From NCBI GenBank assembly GCA_937967995.1, contig CALBTB010000004.1, positions 220,020 to 284,019 on the forward strand: a DNA stretch of 64,000 bases. Direction: 5' to 3'. Both the position numbers and the translations under genes were made by a program. Position 1 is the stretch's first letter. Each line of letters opens with the position of its first letter. The notes below the pieces were generated by a model. That model was not told the DNA's origin and did not search any database. It saw only the letters and a list, made by a program, of their open reading frames with translations. Origin of the DNA: an uncultured Gammaproteobacteria bacterium (GTDB taxonomy: Bacteria > Pseudomonadota > Gammaproteobacteria > UBA6429 > Thiohalophilaceae). Shown in pieces: positions 55,482 through 64,000 of this stretch.

Positions 55482-55988
55482 CTATTCCAGAATTTCTTTG
55501 ACTGTTTTACCGCGCTTGGCAGCGACCATTTCAGGCGACGACATAGTTGACAGGCCCTTGATTGTCGCACGCACAACGTTAATCGGGTTGTTAGTGCCAA
55601 TGCATTTTGCCAGAACGTTATGCACGCCCACGACATCAAACACTGCACGCATCGGACCACCTGCAATAACACCGGTACCTTCAGAAGCCGGCTGCATGTA
55701 AACCCGGGCGGCACCATGCTCAGCCATCATCGGGTATTGCAGCGTACCTTCGCTCAGTGGCACATCAACCATGTTTTTACGTGCCGCTTCCATGGCTTTC
55801 TGAATCGCCGCCGGAACTTCACGTGCCTTGCCGGTACCAAAACCGACACGACCCTGGCCGTCACCGACAACGGTCAATGCTGAAAAACCAAATATACGGC
55901 CACCTTTGACGACCTTGGCGACACGGCGAATGGATACCAGGCGTTCCTGTAATCCGTCTGTGCTGGTTGATGATTCAAAAGCTGCCAT
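55482..55988 (-). CDS. rpsE: Ribosomal protein S5
   Basis: The product has 168 residues from the ATG at 55988, with GGAG 7 bases upstream; the frame could be longer but lacks a site. It has the S5 motif [20 protein letters not shown] and a C-terminal half with [20 protein letters not shown]. It takes part in decoding accuracy. It follows rplR by 1 base. Confidence 0.97.
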   Translation of the reverse strand: MAAFESSTSTDGLQERLVSIRRVAKVVKGGRIFGFSALTVVGDGQGRVGFGTGKAREVPAAIQKAMEAARKNMVDVPLSEGTLQYPMMAEHGAARVYMQPASEGTGVIAGGPMRAVFDVVGVHNVLAKCIGTNNPINVVRATIKGLSTMSSPEMVAAKRGKTVKEILE

Positions 55989-55989
55989 A

Positions 55990-56343
55990 TTAGAACTCCA
56001 ATCCTGCTTCACGGGCGGCGTCAGCCAGGGCTTTCACACGACCATGATATTTAAATCCGGAACGATCAAATGCGACCTTGCTGACACCTGCTGCCTTGGC
56101 CTTTTCAGCAATGATCTGACCTACCGCCACAGCGGCATCTTTATTTCCGCTATATTTCACCTTGGCCTTTACATCAGCCTGCAAGGTTGAAACAGCAGCC
56201 ATTACCTTGTCAGAGTCACCATCAATTACCTGCGCATAAATATGCTTGGGTGTGCGGTGTACAGTCAGGCGCGGAACCCTCAGCTCGCGAATCTTGGCGC
56301 GAGTACGGCGGGCACGGCGTAAACGGGTCATTTTCTTGTCCAT
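55990..56343 (-). CDS. rplR: Ribosomal protein L18
   Basis: The 117-residue 5S rRNA-binding protein begins [20 protein letters not shown] and has [20 protein letters not shown] near the end. It lies between rplF and rpsE. Confidence 0.98.
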   Translation of the reverse strand: MDKKMTRLRRARRTRAKIRELRVPRLTVHRTPKHIYAQVIDGDSDKVMAAVSTLQADVKAKVKYSGNKDAAVAVGQIIAEKAKAAGVSKVAFDRSGFKYHGRVKALADAAREAGLEF

Positions 56344-56357
56344 CTTCAGTTACCTAG

Positions 56358-56882
56358 TTACTTTTTCTTCGCTTCTTTACGAACAATATGTTCATCAGCG
56401 TACTTCACACCCTTGCCCTTGTAAGGCTCTGGCGGACGAAACGCACGAATCTCTGATGCAACCTGTCCAACACGTTGCTTGTCCACACCTTTTACAACCA
56501 CTTCAGTCTGGCTGGGTGTTTCAATCGTAATACCTTCCGGTACCGGATAATCAACCGGATGCGAGAATCCCAGAGTAAGATTCAGCTTGTTACCCTGCGC
56601 CTGGGCACGATAACCGACACCAACCAGTTCCAGTTTCTTTTCGAATCCTTCCGACACACCTGTCATCAGATTCCTCAAAATGGCACGCGCAGTACCGGCA
56701 TGTGCGACAGCACCGGCGGACTGATTCGGCACAAAGCTTAGCTCGTTATCTTTTTGCTCAACGGAAACCGAGTCATGTAACTCATGTTCCATGGCACCTT
56801 TTGAACCCTTCACGTTTACACGCTGGCCGTTGATATTAACTTCAACGCCTTTGGGTACTGCAATTGGTGTCAATCTAGCCAT
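56358..56882 (-). CDS. rplF: Ribosomal protein L6
   Basis: The 174-residue product has the two-fold L6 layout and ends in FRPPEPYKGKGVKYADEHIV, the L6 C-terminal signature, with a lysine-rich tail. It is close to the usual 177 residues. It follows rpsH by 30 bases. Confidence 0.98.
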   Translation of the reverse strand: MARLTPIAVPKGVEVNINGQRVNVKGSKGAMEHELHDSVSVEQKDNELSFVPNQSAGAVAHAGTARAILRNLMTGVSEGFEKKLELVGVGYRAQAQGNKLNLTLGFSHPVDYPVPEGITIETPSQTEVVVKGVDKQRVGQVASEIRAFRPPEPYKGKGVKYADEHIVRKEAKKK

Positions 56883-56912
56883 CTTTATTTACCTTTAAAA
56901 CTGCACGTTACC

Positions 56913-57305
56913 TTACTGGACATAACACAGGACTTCGCCACCAAATCCTTCCTTGCGAGCGGCACGATCCGTCATTACGCCTTTTGATGTAGAGACAATG
57001 GCGATACCCAGTCCACCCATGACCGTTGGCAGATCATCCTTGGGCTTGTAAATTCGCAGCCCCGGGCGACTGACACGACGCATTTTCTCGATGACAGGCT
57101 TACCCTTGTAATACTTGAGGGTGACATTCAGCATCGGCTTACCGTCGATTTCAACTTGTGAAAATTCACCGACAAAACCTTCATCCTTCATCACCTGGGC
57201 AATCGATGCCTTCAGCTTTGAATGCGGCATGGTGACTTCAGTCTTGCCTGCAGCCAGCCCGTTACGAATGCGGGTTAACATGTCTGCGATCGGGTCGGTC
57301 ATCAT
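56913..57305 (-). CDS. rpsH: Ribosomal protein S8
   Basis: The 130-residue product begins with [20 protein letters not shown] and ends in GGEVLCYVQ, with the signature [21 protein letters not shown]8 binds 16S rRNA and, in E. coli, represses the spc operon. It lies between rpsN and rplF. Confidence 0.98.
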   Translation of the reverse strand: MMTDPIADMLTRIRNGLAAGKTEVTMPHSKLKASIAQVMKDEGFVGEFSQVEIDGKPMLNVTLKYYKGKPVIEKMRRVSRPGLRIYKPKDDLPTVMGGLGIAIVSTSKGVMTDRAARKEGFGGEVLCYVQ

Positions 57306-57323
57306 AGTAAATAGTCTCCTGCT

Positions 57324-57629
57324 CTACCAACTGGCCTTGCGCAAGCCAGGTACTTCACCGCGCATAGCTGTTTCACGTAACTTGTTTCGACAAAGACCAA
57401 ACTTGCGGTAAACGGCATGTGGTCGGCCGGTAATGCGGCAACGGCGCTGAACGCGTACCGGTGAAGCATTGCGTGGCAGTTTCTGCAGTTTTTCCTGCGC
57501 TGCTATACGCTGCTCAGGAGACAGGCTCAGATCTTTAACCTGCTTCTTCAGCTCTTCACGCTTCTTGGCATATTTCGCAACCGTTTTCAGACGTTTGCGC
57601 TCGCGTTCAATCATGCTCAACTTTGCCAT
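57324..57629 (-). CDS. rpsN: Ribosomal protein S14 (zinc-free form)
   Basis: The 101-residue product lacks the two CxxC motifs of the short zinc form and has the long form layout ([31 protein letters not shown]). It lies between rplE and rpsH. Confidence 0.97.
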   Translation of the reverse strand: MAKLSMIERERKRLKTVAKYAKKREELKKQVKDLSLSPEQRIAAQEKLQKLPRNASPVRVQRRCRITGRPHAVYRKFGLCRNKLRETAMRGEVPGLRKASW

Positions 57630-57641
57630 TTATAAAACTCC

Positions 57642-58187
57642 TTAAGCCCGTCCTTTTAACGGGAAGTCAAATGCTTCCAGCAGCGCACGACCTTCTTCAT
57701 CGGTCTTGGCTGTGGTCGTAATCGTAATATCCATTCCCCGTAACGCATCGATCTTGTCGTATTCGATTTCAGGGAAAATAATCTGTTCGCGTACACCCAT
57801 GCTGTAATTGCCACGCCCGTCAAATGACTTCGGGTTTAAACCACGAAAGTCACGCACACGCGGAATCGCAATAGAAATCAGGCGATCAAGAAATTCGTAC
57901 ATCTGATCGCGGCGCAATGTCACCTTGCAGCCAATCGGATAACCTTCACGAACCTTGAAGCCGGCGACAGACTTACGCGCCTTGTTAACGATGGCTTTCT
58001 GGCCGCTGATCTTTTCCATATCCGCGACGGCATGTTCCATGACTTTCTTGTCCGCGATCGCTTCACCAACACCCATATTCAGGGTGATCTTGGTGATACG
58101 CGGAACTTCCATCACGCTCTTGTAACCAAACTTGTCCATCAATTGCTTGACGACAGTGCTTTTGTAATGTTCTTGCAAACGTGCCAT
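57642..58187 (-). CDS. rplE: Ribosomal protein L5
   Basis: The 181-residue 5S rRNA-binding protein has [20 protein letters not shown] and the L5 motif [20 protein letters not shown]. It contacts tRNA at the P site. It follows rplX by 11 bases. Confidence 0.98.
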   Translation of the reverse strand: MARLQEHYKSTVVKQLMDKFGYKSVMEVPRITKITLNMGVGEAIADKKVMEHAVADMEKISGQKAIVNKARKSVAGFKVREGYPIGCKVTLRRDQMYEFLDRLISIAIPRVRDFRGLNPKSFDGRGNYSMGVREQIIFPEIEYDKIDALRGMDITITTTAKTDEEGRALLEAFDFPLKGRA

Positions 58188-58198
58188 TGTTCAGTACC

Positions 58199-58522
58199 TT
58201 AGGCGTCTAATACTTCGCCGTTTGATTTAAAATAACGCACCTTACGGCCGTCATCGAGAATCTTGAAACCCACCCGATCGGCCTTGCCGGTAGTCGGATT
58301 GAAAATTGCCACATTGGAAACATCAATCGGCATTTCCTTGTCGATAATACCGCCCGGCACATTCATCTGCGGATTCGGCTTCTGATGTTTCTTAACAATA
58401 TTTACGTTTTCTACGACGATCCGCGCATCCTCAGTGATCACCTTGGTGACTGTGCCGCGTTTACCCTTGTCCTTGCCTGTCAGGACAACTACTTCATCGC
58501 CTTGTCGAATCTTGTTTGCCAT
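58199..58522 (-). CDS. rplX: Ribosomal protein L24
   Basis: The 107-residue assembly-initiating protein has the KOW-type start ([20 protein letters not shown]) and [20 protein letters not shown]. It lies between rplN and rplE. Confidence 0.98.
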   Translation of the reverse strand: MANKIRQGDEVVVLTGKDKGKRGTVTKVITEDARIVVENVNIVKKHQKPNPQMNVPGGIIDKEMPIDVSNVAIFNPTTGKADRVGFKILDDGRKVRYFKSNGEVLDA

Positions 58523-58536
58523 TTTTCTGTCTCGCC

Positions 58537-58905
58537 TTACAACACTTCAGGTGCAAGAGAAATAATCTTCATGAAATTCTCAGTACGCAGTTCACGGGTG
58601 ACCGGTCCGAAAATACGTGTACCGATCGGCTGATTCTGGTTGTTCAGCAGCACGGCTGCATTGGAATCAAACCGAATCAGTGAACCATCCGAACGACGCA
58701 CGCCTTTTTTGGTCCGCACGACAACTGCATTGAAAACATCACCTTTTTTAACACGTCCACGTGGAATCGCTTCCTTGATGCTGACCTTGATCACATCACC
58801 GATTCCGGCGTAACGACGCTTTGAACCACCGAGGACCTTGATGCATTGCACGCGACGTGCACCGCTATTGTCCGCTACCTCTAACATGGTCTGCATCTGA
58901 ATCAT
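58537..58905 (-). CDS. rplN: Ribosomal protein L14
   Basis: The 122-residue protein begins [20 protein letters not shown] and has the L14 signature ([20 protein letters not shown]). It is near the subunit interface. The 35-base gap after rpsQ marks the S10/spc boundary. Confidence 0.98.
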   Translation of the reverse strand: MIQMQTMLEVADNSGARRVQCIKVLGGSKRRYAGIGDVIKVSIKEAIPRGRVKKGDVFNAVVVRTKKGVRRSDGSLIRFDSNAAVLLNNQNQPIGTRIFGPVTRELRTENFMKIISLAPEVL

Positions 58906-58940
58906 GGTGTTCCTACTCCAAAAATAAATAATCCGATTGT

Positions 58941-59210
58941 TTAAACAACCGTGGCTTTCTCAACCACTTCCACCAATCGCCAGGATTTGTGTTTGGAAAT
59001 GGGACGGCACTCGGCGATTGTTACCAGATCGCCTGCTTTACATTCATTCGCTTCGTCATGTGCATGCACCTTGGTCGACTTACGCACGAACTTGCCATAA
59101 ACCGGGTGCTGTACACGGCGCTCGATCAGCACAGTGATACTCTTGTCCATCTTGTCGCTGACAACACGACCCGTGACGGTACGTTCGATCTTCTGCTTTT
59201 GTTCACTCAT
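58941..59210 (-). CDS. rpsQ: Ribosomal protein S17
   Basis: The 89-residue 16S rRNA-binding protein has the OB fold and the motif [20 protein letters not shown]. It overlaps rpmC by 4 bases and is the last gene of the S10 segment. Confidence 0.98.
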   Translation of the reverse strand: MSEQKQKIERTVTGRVVSDKMDKSITVLIERRVQHPVYGKFVRKSTKVHAHDEANECKAGDLVTIAECRPISKHKSWRLVEVVEKATVV

Positions 59211-59404
59211 GCTTCACTTCCTGCCTTTTCACGCAACAGGGTTTTCACCCGCGCGATATTGCGACGAACTTCTTTCATTTGATGGGGACGGGCCAGCTGA
59301 CCGGTTCCCTTCTGCATGCGCAGGTTGAACTGCTCACGCAACAATTCCATCAGTTCCTTGTTGAGGTCATCAACACTCTTTTCACGTAATTCTGACGCTT
59401 TCAT
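59207..59404 (-). CDS. rpmC: Ribosomal protein L29
   Basis: The 65-residue helical protein near the exit tunnel begins [20 protein letters not shown]. It overlaps rplP by one base and rpsQ by 4 bases. Confidence 0.97.
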   Translation of the reverse strand: MKASELREKSVDDLNKELMELLREQFNLRMQKGTGQLARPHQMKEVRRNIARVKTLLREKAGSEA

Positions 59405-59817
59405 TACATCACCGTCCGCGTAACAAATGTGGTCTGCACAGGCAGTTTTGCTGCCGCCAGCTGGAATGCTTCACGTGCGATTTCTTCGGTGACGCCTTCC
59501 ATTTCATATAACATGCGACCCGGTTGAATCTGGGCTACCCAGTATTCCACGCTACCTTTACCTTTACCCTGACGTACTTCCAGCGGCTTCTTGGTAATAG
59601 GCTTGTCCGGGAAAATACGAATCCAGATCTTGCCACCGCGTTTAATATGACGGGTCATAGCACGACGAGCCGCTTCAATCTGGCGCGCCGTAATCCGGCC
59701 GCGAGTCGTTGCTTTCAGGCCAAACTCACCAAAGCTGACCTTGTTGCCGCGCAGCGCCAGGCCGCGGTTACGCATTTTCTGCTGCTTGCGATATTTTGTA
59801 CGCTTCGGTTGTAACAT
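59404..59817 (-). CDS. rplP: Ribosomal protein L16
   Basis: The 137-residue product begins [20 protein letters not shown]; the second of two ATG codons was chosen to match the conserved N-terminus. It contacts the A-site tRNA. It follows rpsC by about 20 bases. Confidence 0.98.
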   Translation of the reverse strand: MLQPKRTKYRKQQKMRNRGLALRGNKVSFGEFGLKATTRGRITARQIEAARRAMTRHIKRGGKIWIRIFPDKPITKKPLEVRQGKGKGSVEYWVAQIQPGRMLYEMEGVTEEIAREAFQLAAAKLPVQTTFVTRTVM

Positions 59818-59839
59818 CATTTACTCCTTACCAAACCGC

Positions 59840-60505
59840 TTATGCAGCGCTGGCCTCTTCTTTTTCCTCTTTCCTGCCGATAATCTCGCCCTTAAATATC
59901 CACACTTTCACACCAATGATGCCGTAGGTGGTGGCGGCTTCAGCAAAACCATAATCGATATCCGCACGCAGGGTGTGCAGCGGAATGCGTCCTTCGCGAT
60001 ACCATTCGGTACGCGCAATTTCAGCACCGTTCAAACGTCCTGAAACACTCACTTTGATACCCTGTGCACCAAGACGCAGTGTATTGGTTACCGCGCGCTT
60101 CATGGCACGGCGGAACATAATGCGGCGCTCGAGCTGCTGTGCAATGCCTTCTGCAACCAGTTGTGCATCCAGCTCCGGCTTGCGGACTTCTTCGATATTA
60201 ATATGCACCTGTGGCAGACCAAGCATGCTGGTCACTTCCTGGCGCAGTCGCTCGATATCTTCGCCTTTCTTACCAATCACCAGACCCGGACGCGCCGTGA
60301 AAATGGTGATGTTGGCATTACCAGCGGTACGCTCGATCTGAATCTTGCTGACCGATGCCTGCGACAGTTTCTTTTTCAGAAACTCGCGCACCTGGATATC
60401 TGAATTCAGGTAATCCGCATAGTCTTTGGAGTCGGCATACCACTTGGAGGTATAGTCAGTGACAATACCCAGTCGCAAACCTGTTGGATGGACTTTCTGA
60501 CCCAT
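59840..60505 (-). CDS. rpsC: Ribosomal protein S3
   Basis: The 221-residue protein has the KH domain ([16 protein letters not shown]) and the conserved [20 protein letters not shown] region. It lies at the mRNA entry site. It follows rplV by 11 bases. Confidence 0.98.
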   Translation of the reverse strand: MGQKVHPTGLRLGIVTDYTSKWYADSKDYADYLNSDIQVREFLKKKLSQASVSKIQIERTAGNANITIFTARPGLVIGKKGEDIERLRQEVTSMLGLPQVHINIEEVRKPELDAQLVAEGIAQQLERRIMFRRAMKRAVTNTLRLGAQGIKVSVSGRLNGAEIARTEWYREGRIPLHTLRADIDYGFAEAATTYGIIGVKVWIFKGEIIGRKEEKEEASAA

Positions 60506-60516
60506 AAGCTTCTCTC

Positions 60517-60849
60517 TTACTTGTCTCCCACCATCACGGTAACGTGACTGGTGCGTTTTAAAATATGGTTTACGCGGCCTTTGGCACGCGCTTTCCAGCG
60601 ACGCATGGTCGGGCCTTCATCAACAAAAATACTGCTTACTTTCAAATCGTCGATGTCAGCACCTTCATTGTGCTCAGCATTGGCAATCGCCGATTCAAGC
60701 ACTTTCTTGACAATACCGGCTGCTTTCTTCGGGCTGAAAGCCAGAATCTGCAAAGCCTGCTCTACCGGTTTGCCGCGCACCTGGTCCGCCACCAGACGAC
60801 ATTTTTGTGGCGAGATACGTGCAAATTTTAATTTAGCCGCAACTTCCAT
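60517..60849 (-). CDS. rplV: Ribosomal protein L22
   Basis: The 110-residue product has [20 protein letters not shown] and a loop [20 protein letters not shown], which lines the exit tunnel. It is placed between rpsS and rpsC. Confidence 0.98.
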   Translation of the reverse strand: MEVAAKLKFARISPQKCRLVADQVRGKPVEQALQILAFSPKKAAGIVKKVLESAIANAEHNEGADIDDLKVSSIFVDEGPTMRRWKARAKGRVNHILKRTSHVTVMVGDK

Positions 60850-60861
60850 CGTTTATTCCTC

Positions 60862-61134
60862 TTACTTCGCCTTCTTATCGGCAACGTGACCTTTGTAGGT
60901 ACGAGTTGGCGCAAATTCACCAAGCTTGTGCCCGATCATGTTTTCACTGACCAGAACCGGCACATGCTGGCGGCCGTTATGGACAGCAATCGTCAGACCA
61001 ATCATGTCCGGTACAATCATTGAACGACGCGACCAGGTCTTGATCGGTCTCTTTGAGTTCTCGGCTTGCGCAACCTGCACCTTTTTCGCCAGGTGCAAAT
61101 CGACGAATGGACCTTTTCTAATCGAACGTGGCAT
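60862..61134 (-). CDS. rpsS: Ribosomal protein S19
   Basis: The 90-residue head protein begins [20 protein letters not shown] and has [20 protein letters not shown]. It follows rplB by 16 bases, next to the A-rich 3' end of that gene. Confidence 0.98.
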   Translation of the reverse strand: MPRSIRKGPFVDLHLAKKVQVAQAENSKRPIKTWSRRSMIVPDMIGLTIAVHNGRQHVPVLVSENMIGHKLGEFAPTRTYKGHVADKKAK

Positions 61135-61150
61135 AGCGTTTATCTAACCC

Positions 61151-61978
61151 TTACTTTTTTTTTTTTTTTCGTACACTCAGATGATTGGTACGCTTGTTCT
61201 TTTTTGTTTTGTAATCCTTGGTGGGCCCACCCCTTCTCGTACCGCGATGACGACCACCTGAAGTCCGTCCTTCACCACCACCGTGCGGGTGATCAACCGG
61301 GTTCATGGCAACACCGCGAACGGTCGGACGGATACCGCGCCAGCGCTTCGCACCAGCCTTACCTAATTTGATCAGGTTATGTTCGTTATTGCTCACTTCA
61401 CCGATGGTGGCACGGCACTCGGAGTGAACCTTGCGCATTTCACCGGAGCGTAAACGAATCGTTGCATAACGACCTTCACGCGCCACCAGCTGGGCAGCTG
61501 CACCAGCACTACGTGCCATTTGCGCACCCTTACCCGGACGCAGTTCTATCGCATGCACCACGGTACCCACCGGGATGTTACGCAACGGCAGGCAGTTACC
61601 ATCTTTGATCGGCGCATCCTGACCGGATACCACTTCGTCACCGGCATTCATGCTTTTAGTGGCGATGACATAACGACGCTCACCATCTTTGTAGAGCAGC
61701 AACGCAATGTGGGCGCTACGATTTGGATCATATTCCAGGCGTTCAACCGTTGCCGGAATACCGTCCTTGTCACGCTTGAAGTCGATGACACGGTATAACT
61801 GCTTGTGTCCACCGCCACGATGACGCGTCGTAATGCGACCCATGTTATTGCGACCACCGGACTTACTCTTCTTTTCCGTCAGTGCCGAATGCGGCGCACC
61901 CTTGTGCAGATTCTCGCGACGGGTGCTGACGACAAAGCGTCGTCCGGCTGATGTCGGTTTTGCCTTTACCACTGCCAT
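61151..61978 (-). CDS. rplB: Ribosomal protein L2
   Basis: The 275-residue protein has the L2 core with [20 protein letters not shown], which supports peptidyl transfer. It ends in five consecutive Lys coded within a run of 15 A (15 T on the plus strand, 61155-61169). Slippage could change the end, but the motif-bearing core is unaffected. Confidence 0.97.
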   Translation of the reverse strand: MAVVKAKPTSAGRRFVVSTRRENLHKGAPHSALTEKKSKSGGRNNMGRITTRHRGGGHKQLYRVIDFKRDKDGIPATVERLEYDPNRSAHIALLLYKDGERRYVIATKSMNAGDEVVSGQDAPIKDGNCLPLRNIPVGTVVHAIELRPGKGAQMARSAGAAAQLVAREGRYATIRLRSGEMRKVHSECRATIGEVSNNEHNLIKLGKAGAKRWRGIRPTVRGVAMNPVDHPHGGGEGRTSGGRHRGTRRGGPTKDYKTKKNKRTNHLSVRKKKKK

Positions 61979-61979
61979 T

Positions 61980-62276
61980 TTATTCAGTTCCCAAGAAGTT
62001 AATGTCGTCGCCGGCCTTCAGACTGACGTAAGCCTTTTTCCAGTTCTTACGTTTGCCTGCTCCAAAGCGATTACGTTTAACCTTGCCCTTCATGTTGACG
62101 ACCTGTACGCCTTCAACGGTAACTTCAAACATCTTTTCAACAGCCTGTTTGATTTCCTGCTTGGTTGCATCGGGCATGACTTTAAATACAACCTGATTGG
62201 ACTGCTCGGCCACATTGGTACTCTTTTCAGAGATATGCGGTTCAAGCAGAACTTTCATAATTCTTTCCTGGTTCAT
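61980..62276 (-). CDS. rplW: Ribosomal protein L23
   Basis: The 98-residue exit-site protein has [20 protein letters not shown] and [19 protein letters not shown] near the end. It overlaps rplD by 4 bases. Confidence 0.98.
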   Translation of the reverse strand: MNQERIMKVLLEPHISEKSTNVAEQSNQVVFKVMPDATKQEIKQAVEKMFEVTVEGVQVVNMKGKVKRNRFGAGKRKNWKKAYVSLKAGDDINFLGTE

Positions 62277-62893
62277 GCGAACATCTCCTCAAGTTTCTTG
62301 AGTGCGTCCACTGTCACCAGCACCTTGTCAAAACGCACCAGGTTAACCGGGTCGATAACACCGGCTTCACTCAATCCAATCTTGTGCAGATTGCGTGCTG
62401 CCAGGAACAGGTTTTGATCCATCTCATTAACGATGATCATGACACTGTCCAGCCCCAGTTTGCCGAGTTGCTCAACCAGCAATCTGGTTTTTGGCTCGGC
62501 CAGTTCCAGCTTGTCGACGACCATCATGCGTTCCTGGCGAACCAGTTCTGACAAAATCGAGCGCATACCGGCGCGATACTGTTTCTTGTTGATCTTTTGT
62601 GACCAGTCCTGGTTCTTGGCCGCAAAAGTCACACCACCGCTACGCCACAACGGGCTGCGAATGGTACCGGCACGAGCACGGCCAGTGCCTTTCTGACGAT
62701 AAGGCTTGGCACCACCACCACGCACATCGGAACGGTTTTTATGTCCACGCGTACCGGACCGGGCTCCGGCCAGGTAGGCAGTGACGATCTGGTGAACCAG
62801 GCCTTCGTTGTAGTCACGGGCAAACGCGTCGTCGGAGACTTCAACCTTCTTGCTGGAGGCCTTACCCGTTGCTGTCGTTAGAGCCAGCTGCAT
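62273..62893 (-). CDS. rplD: Ribosomal protein L4
   Basis: The 206-residue protein has [20 protein letters not shown], the loop that lines the exit tunnel, and represses the S10 operon in E. coli. It overlaps rplC by 1 base and rplW by 4. Confidence 0.98.
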   Translation of the reverse strand: MQLALTTATGKASSKKVEVSDDAFARDYNEGLVHQIVTAYLAGARSGTRGHKNRSDVRGGGAKPYRQKGTGRARAGTIRSPLWRSGGVTFAAKNQDWSQKINKKQYRAGMRSILSELVRQERMMVVDKLELAEPKTRLLVEQLGKLGLDSVMIIVNEMDQNLFLAARNLHKIGLSEAGVIDPVNLVRFDKVLVTVDALKKLEEMFA

Positions 62894-63546
62894 TATTTAG
62901 CCTCCTTCTTAGCCTTGACTGCCGGACGGACAATCACATCGCCGCCTTTTGAGCCGGGGACTGCACCCTTGACCAGCAGTAAATTACGTTCTGCATCAAC
63001 ACGCACAATTTCCAGGTTCTGGCTGGTGCGGTTCTTGTTACCCATATGTCCGGCCATTTTCTTGCCCGGAAAAACACGGCCCGGTGTCTGGTTCTGACCA
63101 ATTGAACCCGGCGCACGATGTGACAGCGAGTTGCCGTGGGTCGCGTCCTGAGTACGGAAGTTATAACGCTTAACAACACCGGCATAACCTTTACCGATAC
63201 TGGTGCCCTGAACATCCACCTTCTGGCCCTGTTCAAAAATATCCACCTTGATCTCGCCGCCATTCGCGAAGTCTTCACCTTCACCATCGGCCAGACGGAA
63301 TTCCCACAGACCGCGTCCTGCTTCTACGCCGGCCCTGGCATAATGCCCGGCCATCGGTTTGGTCACACGGTTGGCACGACGCGAACCGGTCGTCACCTGG
63401 ACCGCGCGATAACCATCCGCTTCCAGCGTTTTTAGCTGAGTGATGCGATTCGGTTCCACTTCAATGACGGTCACGGGCAAAGACGAACCGTCCTCTGTGA
63501 AGACACGAGTCATACCTACTTTGCGACCGACTACACCAATTGTCAT
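62893..63546 (-). CDS. rplC: Ribosomal protein L3
   Basis: The 217-residue protein has [20 protein letters not shown] and the L3 loop with [20 protein letters not shown] near the peptidyl-transferase centre. It overlaps rplD by one base and follows rpsJ by 9 bases. Confidence 0.98.
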   Translation of the reverse strand: MTIGVVGRKVGMTRVFTEDGSSLPVTVIEVEPNRITQLKTLEADGYRAVQVTTGSRRANRVTKPMAGHYARAGVEAGRGLWEFRLADGEGEDFANGGEIKVDIFEQGQKVDVQGTSIGKGYAGVVKRYNFRTQDATHGNSLSHRAPGSIGQNQTPGRVFPGKKMAGHMGNKNRTSQNLEIVRVDAERNLLLVKGAVPGSKGGDVIVRPAVKAKKEAK

Positions 63547-63555
63547 GGCTCTTTC

Positions 63556-63870
63556 CTATTGCAATTTAATCTGTACATCGACACCCGCAGCGAGGTCGAG
63601 CTTCATTAATGCATCCACAGTCTTGTCTGTCGGATCAACGATGTCCAACAGGCGCTTGTGAGTGCGAATTTCATATTGATCCCGTGCGTCTTTATTGACA
63701 TGCGGTGATACCAATATGGTGAAACGCTCTTTTTTCGTCGGTAACGGAATCGGGCCCTTCACCACGGCGCCGGTGCGCTTGGCGGTTTCCACGATTTCCT
63801 TGGCGGATTGATCAATCAGACGATGATCAAATGCCTTCAACCTGATACGAATGTTCTGATTCGCTGCCAT
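63556..63870 (-). CDS. rpsJ: Ribosomal protein S10
   Basis: The 104-residue protein has [20 protein letters not shown] and ISPHVNKD-like [20 protein letters not shown]. It is also the NusE antitermination factor. It is the first gene of the S10 segment after tuf, with 62 bases between. Confidence 0.98.
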   Translation of the reverse strand: MAANQNIRIRLKAFDHRLIDQSAKEIVETAKRTGAVVKGPIPLPTKKERFTILVSPHVNKDARDQYEIRTHKRLLDIVDPTDKTVDALMKLDLAAGVDVQIKLQ

Positions 63871-63932
63871 TTATTTACCTATTACGTAATATTTCTGTTA
63901 AGCCGTGATGCCTTTACTCGATGATCCCAAAA

Positions 63933-64000
63933 TTACTCAATAATCTTGGCAACCACACCGGCACCGACGGTCCGGCCACCTTCGCGAATCGCAAAGCGCA
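63933..64000 (-). CDS. tuf: Elongation factor Tu, 3' end only
   Basis: Only the last 22 codons or so are in the window. The visible C-terminus RFAIREGGRTVGAGVVAKII matches EF-Tu. The rest of the gene lies beyond the right edge. Its position before rpsJ is the usual one. Confidence 0.93.
   Translation of the reverse strand, partial: RFAIREGGRTVGAGVVAKIIE

Noticed and set aside
1..64000. CRISPR arrays, insertion sequences, rRNA or tRNA genes
   Set aside because: No direct-repeat array, transposase frame or tRNA-like cloverleaf was seen on reading both strands.

Overview
The window reads as a chromosome segment of a gammaproteobacterium, probably a free-living, possibly sulfur- or metal-handling type. 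The evidence is the complete S10-spc-alpha ribosomal gene order ending in rplQ, a Gre factor, PurT, Uup, YchJ, a YajR-like exporter, a PA3496-like protein, the ssb/uvrA divergent neighbourhood and a selD-selU pair. No rRNA, tRNA, insertion sequence or CRISPR array was seen. The first 15 kb or so look clearly more AT-rich than the rest.

Positions 1-4451 hold a redox-type cluster and two regulators. On the minus strand are a diheme c-type lipoprotein gene and an overlapping, left-truncated gene for an outer-membrane beta-barrel with an N-terminal CxxCH motif (a cytochrome-porin fusion resembling Cyc2 in layout). They are divergent from a Crp/Fnr regulator across an intergenic region with three dyads, one FNR-like. 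A LuxR/EpsA-like regulator follows.

Positions 4460-14757 (minus strand) form an arsenic cluster: a DUF2703 protein, two ArsI-type glyoxalase-fold proteins, a small Cys-rich protein, an ArsM methyltransferase, a full PstSCAB-type transporter, an MMPL-type RND transporter with its LolA-like partner, a thioredoxin-type arsenate reductase and a TusA-like protein. Likely roles are phosphate uptake under arsenate stress, arsenate reduction, arsenite methylation and breakage of organoarsenic C-As bonds. The RND/LolA pair suggests that a lipid-like product may also be moved.

Positions 14976-37224 are general chromosome: a PAS-GGDEF-EAL protein, several alpha/beta hydrolases (one with an in-frame TGA, one fused to a beta-helix), selD-selU, a Kef-type antiporter with purT, uup, a pirin/azoreductase/LysR cluster, a TetR regulator, an epimerase and a Gre factor. 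Positions 37341-41304 hold a three-gene signalling set: a Ser/Thr kinase, a heme-motif HAMP sensor without an output domain, and a histidine kinase.

Positions 41339-50267 hold a LysR regulator, ssb, a YajR-like exporter, uvrA, a diguanylate cyclase and a SAM hydroxide adenosyltransferase gene. Positions 50338-64000 (minus strand) carry the ribosomal superoperon from the 3' end of tuf to rplQ, closed by a strong terminator.
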